A stretch of 64,000 bases of DNA, from assembly GCA_026125665.1 (NCBI GenBank), contig JAHCKS010000003.1, positions 1 to 64,000 on the forward strand, given 5' to 3'. The notes under the pieces are model-generated. The model ran no database searches. It was not told where the DNA came from and saw only the letters and a list, made by a program, of their open reading frames with translations. The stretch is from Rubrivivax sp. (GTDB lineage Bacteria; Pseudomonadota; Gammaproteobacteria; Burkholderiales; Burkholderiaceae_C). Shown in pieces: positions 55,863 to 63,927 of this stretch. Made by a program: the position numbers and the translations under genes. The stretch's first letter is position 1; each line of letters opens with the position of its first letter.

Positions 55863-56879
55863 TCATGCCGCATGCCGCAGCGCTGGCGCTTGACGCTGTT
55901 GCCACACGTCAGCCCAGTCGGCACCTGGGTTCCTGGGCAAGAAGACGCGAACGCTGCGTGCTGCCGCGTCCTTGTTCCCCTCGCGCATGAGCCGCCGCGC
56001 CAGAGAGAACGCGCTGGCCTGCCCGGTGAAGTCACCGTCGGCGTCGTTGTCGGCGTAGATGCAGACCTGCTTCACCGCGTCCGGTACGACGACCTTCTCG
56101 AGGTTGCCCGCGCTCAGGGCCGACCACACGGGCTTGCCGGTGGCCAGCATCACGGCAAGGCCGGTCTCGATGCCCTCACACAGGGCCAGTTCGTCGCCAG
56201 GCTCGCCGAGCCGGACGGCAGCCCCCGAGAAGCCGGCGCACAGCACCTTCTTCGCGTCGGGCGCCATCAGTTTGCGACCTTCATGGAGGTAGGTTCGATG
56301 CAGCGTCACGGCGTCTCCGTTCGCGGCACGGACCCGGGCCAGCATCGCCGGATACTCAGCAACCTTCTTCGCCTTGCCGACGCCCTCTCTCTGGAAGTAG
56401 CCGAGGGCTGGATGGCAACGCAGCGCGTTTGGGTAGTTTTTGAGGGCCAGGCCTCTGCCCTTGAGGTAGCGGTCTACATCGTCGTCCGGCACCACCGGAC
56501 GGGCCTCGTCCCAGATGCGCTGGACCAGCTTCTTCATGCGATCTGGCGTCGGCGTGGTGTCTATCGACGCAGGAACGGCCGGCAGAATGCCCAGCACGCG
56601 CTCTACATCGCAGAGCGCGGTGTTGAAGTCGATGCCGCGCACCGCCTGCAGCAGCTTGAAGCCGCCGCCGGGGCCGCACTTGCGGCAGTGGTAGTTGCCC
56701 TGGCCGAAGCGGTCGGTGTACTGGAAGCGATCGACGCCGCTGTTGCACACCGGGCACGGCAACGGTCGCCGCTTCAGGATGCGTTCGTCGACGCCGAGGC
56801 TCGCCAGGATCTCGGTCCAGCGCCCACATGCGCGCTGCTTAACCGCTTCCACGCGCGCGGCGTACTCATGATCGCGCAT
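55863..56879 (-). CDS. Zinc-finger/Toprim primase-like protein
   Basis: A 338-residue protein combining a primase-type zinc finger (PCPVCNSGVDRFQYTD...YHCRKCG, residues 40-70) and a Toprim domain with LALCEGIETGLAV (catalytic Glu) and VCIYADNDADGD (DxD). This is the layout of plasmid and phage primase-helicase N-termini; no helicase domain is present. It may prime the complementary strand after transfer or during autonomous replication of the excised ICE. It overlaps the next gene upstream by 14 bp. Confidence 0.88.
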   Translation of the reverse strand: MRDHEYAARVEAVKQRACGRWTEILASLGVDERILKRRPLPCPVCNSGVDRFQYTDRFGQGNYHCRKCGPGGGFKLLQAVRGIDFNTALCDVERVLGILPAVPASIDTTPTPDRMKKLVQRIWDEARPVVPDDDVDRYLKGRGLALKNYPNALRCHPALGYFQREGVGKAKKVAEYPAMLARVRAANGDAVTLHRTYLHEGRKLMAPDAKKVLCAGFSGAAVRLGEPGDELALCEGIETGLAVMLATGKPVWSALSAGNLEKVVVPDAVKQVCIYADNDADGDFTGQASAFSLARRLMREGNKDAAARSVRVFLPRNPGADWADVWQQRQAPALRHAA

Positions 56880-57207
56880 GGTTCGCCCCTTCTTCAGGCT
56901 CAGGCCCGACGGCGGTTGCGAACAGTTGCTGCGAGTTCATCGCCTCGGCCAACGGGTGGTGCTCGAACTCCCAGGGGAGCAGGAGCTGGCAATCGCAGAC
57001 GAGCCCGTTGCCGTCGATGCGTTCAACGACGAGAGCCGGCGAGAACCAGTGCACCCTGTAGTGCAGGCGGTCTGCGCTCGCGATCACGAAGCGCCGGCCG
57101 CTGCGGCCGGTGATGACCTCGCTCTCCTTGACCAGGAACTCGAGGTCTTCGATGCGGCCTACGCGTTGCAGCGGCGCGGTGCTTCGAAGGAGTGGAATGG
57201 CTTGCAT
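56866..57207 (-). CDS. Small ICE protein of unknown function
   Basis: A 113-residue protein with beta-rich segments (EVITGRSGRRFVIASADRLHYRVHWF, NGLVCDCQLLLPWEFEHHP). No known family. It overlaps the Toprim gene start and is probably co-transcribed with it. The mixed beta pattern would suit a small nucleic-acid-binding fold, but no motif proves it. Confidence 0.55.
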   Translation of the reverse strand: MQAIPLLRSTAPLQRVGRIEDLEFLVKESEVITGRSGRRFVIASADRLHYRVHWFSPALVVERIDGNGLVCDCQLLLPWEFEHHPLAEAMNSQQLFATAVGPEPEEGANHARS

Positions 57208-57216
57208 GGTCGCTCC

Positions 57217-57348
57217 TCAGCAGCCAGCGGCAGGTGACTGCCGCGCGGTGCGATCTGCGGGAGAGCCCTCCGGCTCGTCGAGCTTTGCGGCGAGGGCGTA
57301 GGTCGCCAGCAAGGCGACCACGTAGAGAGCGACGCGAACGTTGGACAT
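57217..57348 (-). CDS. Short single-helix membrane peptide
   Basis: A 43-residue frame: SNVRVALYVVALLATYALA forms one hydrophobic helix, followed by a hydrophilic tail (KLDEPEGSPADR). A GGAACC sequence precedes the ATG. It lies between two genes on the same strand with short gaps, consistent with a real small gene, but length alone gives little support. Confidence 0.4.
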   Translation of the reverse strand: MSNVRVALYVVALLATYALAAKLDEPEGSPADRTARQSPAAGC

Positions 57349-57407
57349 GATCGGTTCCTTGAACAGTTGCGGCCTCGCATGCGATTGCGAGGCCACAGGT
57401 GGTTGAG

Positions 57408-57992
57408 TCAGGCGAAGAGGTCACCCTCGTCGGCCATGCGCTTGAGCTGCTCGTTGATCCACTGCGGGTTCCGCTCGAGTCGCGCTTGAACCCACTCGGG
57501 GTTGTCGATGACGGCATCGCGAACCCACGGGGGGTAGCGAAGCAGCGTGGCCGGCAGCCAGCACCGCAGCGACAGGCGAATCCGCTCACGCACTTCGTCG
57601 ACATCGACCAGTCCGCAATAGGGGATCGGCGACATCGGACTACAGCCGACCACGCGCAGGCACGAAGCGAACGAGAACGGCAAGCCGTCCTTGGTGGGCT
57701 CCGTGAACACCCAGCGCAGCGTGTCGAACTTCTCTTCGATCGGTGTCGCCGGGTCGGCCAGGCGATTCACCTCTTGAAGCAGGCGCCAATGGAGGTGGAC
57801 GACGTCCTCCTCGCTCCACTCGGTGGCTGCGTCGTCGAGGTCCACTGCCTCGGCGGCATGGCGATCAGGCTCAGCGCCATGCGCGGGCTGCGGTTGGCTA
57901 TCCCGCTGCGGCAGCCATGTCGCCGCGTACAACGGGTCAGAGCATGCGAAGCGCGGGCGATGGGCTTCGGAAACAGGATGGTGTCCCAGCAT
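57408..57992 (-). CDS. ICE protein of unknown function
   Basis: A 194-residue soluble protein. The conserved-looking part is WSEEDVVHLHWRLLQEVNRLADPATP, FDTLRWVFTEPTKDGLPFSFASCLRVVGCSP, RIRLSLRCWLPATLLRYPPWVRDAVIDNPEWVQARL. No family recognised. AGGAG lies 9 bp before ATG 57992. It is the first gene of the leftward block reaching the DUF932 gene and is divergent from the AcaB-like gene. Confidence 0.6.
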   Translation of the reverse strand: MLGHHPVSEAHRPRFACSDPLYAATWLPQRDSQPQPAHGAEPDRHAAEAVDLDDAATEWSEEDVVHLHWRLLQEVNRLADPATPIEEKFDTLRWVFTEPTKDGLPFSFASCLRVVGCSPMSPIPYCGLVDVDEVRERIRLSLRCWLPATLLRYPPWVRDAVIDNPEWVQARLERNPQWINEQLKRMADEGDLFA

Positions 57993-58430
57993 CGTGGTCT
58001 CCTGGAAAAGAGGGCCACGCTCCTCCTGCGGGGCGAGTGCCCCGTGGGGTGGAATGGGTCAGATCCGGCGACGGCGTGTCGCGCAGACGATGTGCTCTAG
58101 GGCTGACTTGAACGTGCAGCGTGGGCTGCACGGGCCGGTATGTCAGCGACCGGTCGGAGAAGGCTTTGGCGGGGAGGCGCGGTCAGAGGCTGTCCAACCT
58201 CTCCACGAAAGCCAGCACGCGACGGAACTCCAGGGCTGGCATGGTTCGGTAGCGGGCCAGCAACCGCTTGCCGGCAAGGTATCGGCGGCGACGCCATGCG
58301 TCAACGGCTCACCGCGTTGCACGCGCATCCAAACCCGAAAGCGACGCTATCCAAGGTCCGTTTCGCGTGGCGAGTCCGGAGGGCGGACTCGAAGATCGTT
58401 GGAGCGCGGGTGATACCGCTGAGGACGATC

Positions 58431-59219
58431 ATGGCGGAAGCAGACATCGTGAGGCACGACCAAGGGGGCGTGAACGCCAGGATCCTGGCGAAGGAGAACA
58501 AGGCCGACTTCAGGCGCATCGAAGCCGCGAGCGTCAAGATGAAGGCGACGTTCCGTAGCGCGGAGGGTAAGCGCATGTTCGTCCGCTACTTCAACACGCT
58601 GCAGCTCAGCGCGCACTTCATCTCGGTCATCGCCCGGACGCGTGTCGACCATGCCGATGTCGCGAGAGTCGAAGCCGTGATGCAGGAGCAGATGGACAAG
58701 GTGGGCGCGGCGCTCGACAAAGCCATCGATGGCGCCGAGGCGCTGTTCTCTGCCCATGGCATCGCCGCTCCTGCGACGTACGACACGTTGCCCCTCGAGG
58801 TCGAAGTCGGCGTCCTCTCGTCGTTCGGACTTCGCTACCTCGAACTGCTGCAGAAGTTGGATCAGGCGATGCCGATGCTGCAGACTCTCGAGATCTTCAG
58901 GATCATCACGACGCAGGTAGTGGACATCGAGCGCGCGGGACTGAAGCGCAAGGTTCGCGATGTGGCAAACGGAGCGAGAAGCTTGGCGACACGCATGCGT
59001 CGGGTGATGAATACGTTCGACGAACGGCGTTCATTGACGCTTTCGGATAGAGCGGGCACCGTCGCGAGCGGCGAGATGGGGGCGGCGGAGGAGCCCGATG
59101 GCGGTTTGTCACCGCATGAGAGCAACGGCGATGCCCGTGGCGATGCGACATCCACGGTTGATGTCGTAGAGCTTGCCACTCCAAGCGCCAGCCCGGCGCT
59201 GAGCGCAACGCCGACCTGA
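58431..59219 (+). CDS. AcaB/DUF1845-like ICE protein
   Basis: A 262-residue helical protein. Key stretches are RRIEAASVKMKATFRSAEGK, MFVRYFNTLQLSAHFISVI, VEVGVLSSFGLRYLELLQKL and LKRKVRDVANGARSLATRMR. The pattern resembles the AcaB/DUF1845 regulators carried by IncA/C plasmids and related ICEs, but I hold this as a moderate match. The start at ATG 58431 has GAGGA at -9; the longer frame upstream is low-quality coding sequence. Confidence 0.5.
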   Translation: MAEADIVRHDQGGVNARILAKENKADFRRIEAASVKMKATFRSAEGKRMFVRYFNTLQLSAHFISVIARTRVDHADVARVEAVMQEQMDKVGAALDKAIDGAEALFSAHGIAAPATYDTLPLEVEVGVLSSFGLRYLELLQKLDQAMPMLQTLEIFRIITTQVVDIERAGLKRKVRDVANGARSLATRMRRVMNTFDERRSLTLSDRAGTVASGEMGAAEEPDGGLSPHESNGDARGDATSTVDVVELATPSASPALSATPT

Positions 59220-59634
59220 GAGCAACCCAACGACCACCGGCGCATGCGTCGTCACGCAAGAGCGACGGCATGCCCTGGGGCTCTTCTGGGTGACCCCGCG
59301 TGGCTGCTTGAGACTGGCGTCAACGCGAGATAGGCTGTGTGCGAGCCGTCGAAGGCTCATCCACCCGACCGGTGCGTCGCAGTCGTCACCTGCATCGCGA
59401 CTTGCGTCGGCAAGTCGCCCGAGACCGTCGGAACGACCTGCCGCAGGCCCCGAAGCGGATGGGCCTCCAAACTTCTGCTTCTACTCACATCTGCCGCCCC
59501 GATGGAACGCCGGCAGCAGATCAAGAGTTCGCGCGTTCCTGATCGATCAACGCACCTGTGACCGCGCGTGGTCGAGACTGAGAGGGTCATGCCCATCCAA
59601 CCGCCTGGCACGCTGCCAGGCTCGAGGCTTGATC
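59220..59634. other. Non-coding stretch before alpA
   Basis: 415 bp with no convincing gene on either strand. Its composition is lower in GC than the flanks in places. It presumably carries the alpA promoter; no clear -10/-35 pair or strong dyad is visible to me. Confidence 0.5.
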
Positions 59635-59892
59635 ATGCCCAAAGCCCAAACCGCCGCCGAACTAGGCGCGAGCCTTGTCGCTGGCACTGCCAGGCGATCC
59701 GACAGCGACATCATCCTTCCGCAAACCGGGTTCGTGCGGCAGCGACTGTTGTTGCGCATTGTTCCGTTTTCGAAGTCGACTCTGTGGAGACGAGTCAAGG
59801 CGGGAGACTTTCCCGCGCCCATACGCTTGTCGGCCGGCGTGACGGCTTGGCGCGCCGAGGAGATTCATCATTGGATCGCCGGAAGGGTCTAG
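59635..59892 (+). CDS. alpA: AlpA-family regulator (excisionase-like)
   Basis: An 85-residue winged-helix protein of the AlpA family: GFVRQRLLLRIVPFSKSTLWRRVKAGDFPAP, then IRLSAGVTAWRAEEIHHWI. This is the phage/ICE excisionase-like MerR-fold domain that activates int or bends att DNA. The start at ATG 59635 precedes MPKAQTAAELG. It is far from int but close to the degenerate recombinase gene. Confidence 0.88.
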   Translation: MPKAQTAAELGASLVAGTARRSDSDIILPQTGFVRQRLLLRIVPFSKSTLWRRVKAGDFPAPIRLSAGVTAWRAEEIHHWIAGRV

Positions 59893-60436
59893 CGCACGTC
59901 GAGTGGCAGGCCCGGTCAATCCGCAGGCCGATGTGGTCGAGCGCCGTGTCTCGGCTACCTGGGCGGGCGAACGACCAAGGTGTCGCAGTCCAGCGCGTGC
60001 AGGAAGCTCTCCGCGGTGCTGCGAAGCATTGAAGCGCGCGAGGCCGGTGCGGGCATGGGAACCCAGGACCGCCGGATCGACGTCCACGGCGGTGACCTAC
60101 TCGGCGAGTAGAGCCCCAGGCCCTGCTCAGGCCCGCCTGGCTCGACCATCGCCCGACCTTGCCATGCTCGGGCGCAGCGACGTGGGTCTGGTGCGGCAGG
60201 TCTAGCTAGGCCGAACGGCCGACGCCGCCCATCCTGGTGCTGTCGACGCATGGGGACAATGGCGCGGGCGCGCCGACTTGGTGACCATGCGTCACTTGTG
60301 GACCTGAGTCTGAAACCTCCGCACTTTGCGGGCGCTTTCGCCCAGCGTCGAGGCGACCGCGTGGAGAAAATCGGAGGAACTTGAGCGCGGGCAAGGAAGG
60401 TGGCAAGTGGTCGATCCTCGACCGGACGAGGAGTCC
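59893..60436. other. Long intergenic region between alpA and the recombinase-like gene
   Basis: 544 bp with no gene I can support. The frame of the next gene is open back to a TTG at 60326, but that upstream part is not typical coding sequence. No RNA gene, CRISPR or strong terminator is visible. A candidate place for oriT or a promoter, without positive evidence. Confidence 0.45.
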
Positions 60437-61372
60437 GTGACAAGCCCCGCGTGCTCCCGAGCAGACGATGCGGAGGCCATGCTGCGAGAAGTGCTGGCTG
60501 GGGACACGTACGACGTGGTCGCCTCCAGACACGGGATCACTCGAACCGGGGTCGAGCGCAGGATCAAGTCTCTCGCGGCGCGAGCCGCGGCGAGCGTGTC
60601 GATTGCCGGCCTGAACGTCGACGGCGTCTCATTCGTGCGCAGGCTTCGCGCGAATCGAGAGGCAGTGCTTGCAGCGCTCGCCAGTCTCGGTGTCGACAAC
60701 GACGCGCCTGCGATTGCGCCCTGCCGGATTCGTATCCTGAGCGAGGACGAGATAGCGGTTGGTGCGACCCGTTTGCGCACACGAAGCCTGCATGCTCAGG
60801 AGGATCTCGCTTTGTACTACCTGATGCTGGCGACGGGGGCGCGGCCGCTCGAGATTGCACGGCTGAGGGTGTTCGACTACCTTGCGCCGGATGGTTCGGT
60901 GAGGACTGCATCCGAGCTTCGTGCCGACGTGGCGATTACCGGTCGATCACGTCCGCTGCACTTTCGCAGCGGAAGGCTGAACGCCGCCATCGGTGAGTAC
61001 CTGGCTGGTCGAGTGCACCTGAAGCATGGCATTGGGCCGGATGGGCAGTACAGAGGCCTCGATCCGCTGAGCAGGCTGTTTCTCTCCCCGACCGGAAAGG
61101 GCTTCGAAATTCTTGCCTACGGCGCGGAAGGCCAGCGTCGCTTTCGGTGTCGCGCCATTCAGGAGACGTATCGGGCGATCTGGCGCAACGCTGGATTCAG
61201 GAGCCTGACGACTCTGGCCGTTCGTCACACCGTGGCCGATCGGCTCTACGCGCGTGGAGCTGACGAGATGCAGGTGGGCGTGTTGCTCGGCATCAGCGAG
61301 CGTGCAGCGGTCCGCGAGATGTTTCCGAGGCGGCTGCCCTCGCTCGATGAGCTGACCGACGAGCTGGTGTGA
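60437..61372 (+). CDS. Tyrosine-recombinase-like protein lacking catalytic residues, with N-terminal HTH
   Basis: A 311-residue protein. The N-terminal homeodomain-like HTH is GDTYDVVASRHGITRTGVER. The C-terminal part follows the tyrosine-recombinase fold: LALYYLMLATGARPLEIARL keeps the first Arg, and TLAVRHTVADRLYARGADEM keeps the second Arg, but the box-II His is Leu, the LGH is LGI, and the nucleophile position reads VREMFPRR with Phe in place of Tyr. It may bind recombination sites without cutting. The start GTG 60437 is chosen because the HTH follows closely. It is translationally coupled to DUF1173. Confidence 0.75.
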   Translation: MTSPACSRADDAEAMLREVLAGDTYDVVASRHGITRTGVERRIKSLAARAAASVSIAGLNVDGVSFVRRLRANREAVLAALASLGVDNDAPAIAPCRIRILSEDEIAVGATRLRTRSLHAQEDLALYYLMLATGARPLEIARLRVFDYLAPDGSVRTASELRADVAITGRSRPLHFRSGRLNAAIGEYLAGRVHLKHGIGPDGQYRGLDPLSRLFLSPTGKGFEILAYGAEGQRRFRCRAIQETYRAIWRNAGFRSLTTLAVRHTVADRLYARGADEMQVGVLLGISERAAVREMFPRRLPSLDELTDELV

Positions 61373-62613
61373 CCGTGGAGGCTGCGACGCAAACTCGTGC
61401 TGAGTCGGAAGGTCAAAGCCTCGCGATCCGAGGCAGGGTCTGGCTGGGTGGCGACGCGGGGCTCCAAGAGGCGCTGGCTGCTATCCACGGGACGCCCGAG
61501 AGACCCCGCTGCCTCTGCGTGCCTGGCGGCGTCGAGATGTACGTCGCGCACCTGCGGCACTACGTCGTCAAGCGCCTACCGAACGGCGGCAGTCGGCACC
61601 ATCCCCGCTGCGTCTCGTTCGAGCCCGAGAGCGCAATGTCGGGGCTCGGACCGTTGGCGGGCGGCGCGATCCGTGAGCTCGAAACCGGGCGGACGGAAGT
61701 TCGCGTGGACTTTCCGTGGACGAGGAGACCCGGCCGGAGTGCGGCGCACGACATCATCGCGAACCCCGGTCAGGTCGGTGCAACGGCCCGGCGTATGAGC
61801 CTGCGCGCGGTGTTGCACTTCCTGTTCGAGCGGGCTGGCTTCAATCGCTGGACGCCCGCGATGGCCGGGCGCCGCAACCAGGCTGTCGTCCGAAAGTACC
61901 TGCTGGAGGCCGCCGAGTCGATCGATGTGGCCAGCAGCCCGCTCGCCGATCGGCTGTTCGTCCCCGAGACCTTCAGCGAATCAGCGAAGGTGGAGGCTGC
62001 GCGCCGGCGCCGAGAGAAGCTGGCCGTGCTCAGACCCCGCGACGGTGCGACACCGCTTGCGCTCGTGATAGGAGAGTTCAAGGCGATAGAGGTGGTGGAG
62101 GAGGGGCGGAGGATCTGGATCCGGCACATGCCCGACGCGCCGTTGCTCATCGAAGGTCGACTCTGGGCTCGGTTCGCCCGGAGCTACGCGCCCCTGTTCG
62201 AGGCAAGGGACGCGGACACCGGCCTTCGTGTGCGCCTGGTGATCGCCGCACTGATCAAGGCGCGGCGCGAACTCACCTACGAGATCGACGCCGCCAGCCT
62301 GATGATGACCAGCGACCAGTGGATCCCCGCGGAGGGTGTGCACGAGCTGCCGCTGATCGATGCGCTGGTGCGGGAGGGGCGCCGCTTCATCAAGCCTCTG
62401 CGCTACGACGCGACCAACGTCGAAGCGTTCGCCAATGCGCTGCTCGTGGATGTCGGGGCCCGACCCTGTCTCTTGCACCTGATCAGCCCATACATGGACG
62501 AGCGCAGCCGCGCGGCCAAGCGGCGGGCTATCGAGCAAGCCGCGCAGGACGCCTGGGTCTGGGAGACCGATCAGCCGATGCCGTCGCTGCCCAAGCCCGA
62601 CAATCCGGGTTGA
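61369..62613 (+). CDS. DUF1173-family ICE protein
   Basis: A 414-residue protein of the DUF1173 family, seen on ICEs and plasmids. It opens RCLCVPGGVEMYVAHLRHYV with RLPNGGSRHHPRCVSFEPES, a Cys/His-rich zinc-binding-like segment. Further marks are RAVLHFLFERAGFNRWTPAM, RNQAVVRKYLLEAAE and EGRRFIKPLRYDA. Function unknown. The GTG start overlaps the stop of the recombinase-like gene (GTGA), pointing to a joint function. Confidence 0.88.
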   Translation: MTVEAATQTRAESEGQSLAIRGRVWLGGDAGLQEALAAIHGTPERPRCLCVPGGVEMYVAHLRHYVVKRLPNGGSRHHPRCVSFEPESAMSGLGPLAGGAIRELETGRTEVRVDFPWTRRPGRSAAHDIIANPGQVGATARRMSLRAVLHFLFERAGFNRWTPAMAGRRNQAVVRKYLLEAAESIDVASSPLADRLFVPETFSESAKVEAARRRREKLAVLRPRDGATPLALVIGEFKAIEVVEEGRRIWIRHMPDAPLLIEGRLWARFARSYAPLFEARDADTGLRVRLVIAALIKARRELTYEIDAASLMMTSDQWIPAEGVHELPLIDALVREGRRFIKPLRYDATNVEAFANALLVDVGARPCLLHLISPYMDERSRAAKRRAIEQAAQDAWVWETDQPMPSLPKPDNPG

Positions 62614-62635
62614 CGCGGGCCGTTCGCGCGAGAGC

Positions 62636-62737
62636 ATGAGTCGTCGATTTCCAAACGAGCATGAAGGAGCACGAAGTGGCCAGCCGCGCCAGACCGGTCA
62701 GGCGTTCCAGGTCGGCAACGACGCGGCAGGCGACTGA
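62636..62737 (+). CDS. Short ORF coupled to the next gene
   Basis: A 33-residue frame (MSRRFPNEHEGARSGQ...) whose TGA shares its A with the ATG of the next gene. GAGAG precedes the start. The coupling is suggestive, but so short a frame could be chance. No function can be proposed. Confidence 0.3.
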   Translation: MSRRFPNEHEGARSGQPRQTGQAFQVGNDAAGD

Positions 62738-62955
62738 TGGTCCGCTGGTGCAAGGCGAAACAGACCGTCAGCGCGTCCGCGCTGTCGCAGATGGGCGCGT
62801 GCGAGCGTCTCGTTGCATTCGAGCACCGGGAAGGGAAGCGCCCGACGACGGTGCAGAAGGCGGCTCTTCGGCGCGGTGTGCATGCGCATCGGAGATTCGC
62901 CTGTGAGCGTGCATTGGAGCAGCGTCGCTTGGGGCAACCGTGTACGACCGACTGA
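62737..62955 (+). CDS. Small protein with PD-(D/E)XK-like N-terminal pattern
   Basis: A 72-residue protein: SASALSQMGACERLVAFEHR, GKRPTTVQKAALRRGVHAHR. The arrangement S-x-L-x-x-x-x-x-CER...A-L-R-R-G-x-x-A-H resembles the first helix region of Cas4/RecB-like PD-(D/E)XK nucleases, but the catalytic half is missing. Either a short stand-alone ICE protein or the remnant of a longer one. Confidence 0.45.
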   Translation: MVRWCKAKQTVSASALSQMGACERLVAFEHREGKRPTTVQKAALRRGVHAHRRFACERALEQRRLGQPCTTD

Positions 62956-62976
62956 CACCGGCGGCAGGGTCGCGCA

Positions 62977-63321
62977 TTGAAGCGATGCCAGATCGCCAGC
63001 GTTGCGGCGAGCTGGGTATTGAGATCAATGGTGTGGCTTGCCACGCGCGACCGCTTTGTGGTCGACCGTGTGCTGCTGCCATACCTGAACCGCATCGAGC
63101 AATTCAATTGCTTGTACTGCTCCTATGCGAACGGCTCGATGGCCTATGGCCGAGAGATCATCGCCCGCACCGAGCAATACTGGTGCCCGATCAAGCACGC
63201 GCGCCGGCTGAGCGGGCCCCACGATCGCTATGAGCAGTTCTTCGACAATGGCGATGCGCAGCGCTACGCCAGTGAGCTCGAAGCCATGCGCGCTCGCCTC
63301 GCCGAAGCGGACAGTGGCTGA
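62977..63321 (+). CDS. Cys-rich conserved protein, possibly N-terminally truncated
   Basis: The good coding part starts near MVWLATRDRFVVDRVLLPYL (63028) and runs through RIEQFNCLYCSYANGSMAYG and RTEQYWCPIKHARRLSGPHD, a CxxC...CxxxH zinc-ribbon-like pattern, to a helical end. A TTG at 62977 or the ATG at 63028 could start it; a membrane helix would be expected before WLATRDRF and is not found, so the 5' end may be lost. Function unknown. Confidence 0.5.
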   Translation: MKRCQIASVAASWVLRSMVWLATRDRFVVDRVLLPYLNRIEQFNCLYCSYANGSMAYGREIIARTEQYWCPIKHARRLSGPHDRYEQFFDNGDAQRYASELEAMRARLAEADSG

Positions 63322-63840
63322 CGTCCACGTTGCCGAGCGCGACTGGCGCTTCCGTGGTCCAGCCGAAATCATCGGCGATGCGGTCGGCAAGGCCACAGGC
63401 GGTCGCTGCTTCGCCGTGCACCACGAAGGTCCGCTGCGGCAGGTGACGCTGGCGGCGCAGCCAGCCGAGCAGCGCGTCGCAGTCAGCGTGCGCGAACAGC
63501 CCGCCGATCGTGTGCACGCCGGCGCCCACGGGTTGTTCCTCACCAAACAGTCGCACCTGCTTCTCGGCATGGACCAGACGCTGACCGAGCGTTCCCTCGG
63601 CCCGAACACCGATGATCACGATTGCTCATTCCGGGCGGCAGGGGCTGTGTCGCAGGTTGTCGCAGGTGGTGCTTTGATGCGACCCGCGTCGCACATGCCG
63701 CTGGCGGCATTGACGATGCCACCCGCCTTGGGCCGGTTGAGTGCCATCGACTCGTTCAACGCACTTGGTGAAGCGGATGCTCGAGCCCTCCGGTGGCCTG
63801 CTTCGTGGTGGGCCGCGCCGACGAACATGATCTTCATCAA
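63322..63840 (-). pseudogene. C-terminal remnant of a beta-CASP metallo-beta-lactamase-fold nuclease
   Basis: Pieces in three frames match the beta-CASP C-terminus: ESMALNRPKAGGIVNAASGMCDAGRIK, then in another frame CDNLRHSPCRPE, then IIGVRAEGTLGQRLVHAEKQ, VRLFGEEQPVGAGVHTIGGLFAHADCDALLGWL and RTFVVHGEA. At least two frameshifts occur near 63630-63690. The metal-binding HxHxDH half is absent. Relic of an RNA- or DNA-processing enzyme, not functional. Confidence 0.75.
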
Positions 63841-63927
63841 GCCTCCCGCTCCGGAAAGCTGCGATCGTCGAGTGCGGAAGGCGGACGTGGTGGCGCTGGG
63901 TCATTCGAAGTCCGATGCGACCAACCG

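Noticed and set aside
59893..60436. Possible origin of transfer
   Set aside because: No clear nick-site consensus or strong inverted repeat set was found; position alone is not evidence.
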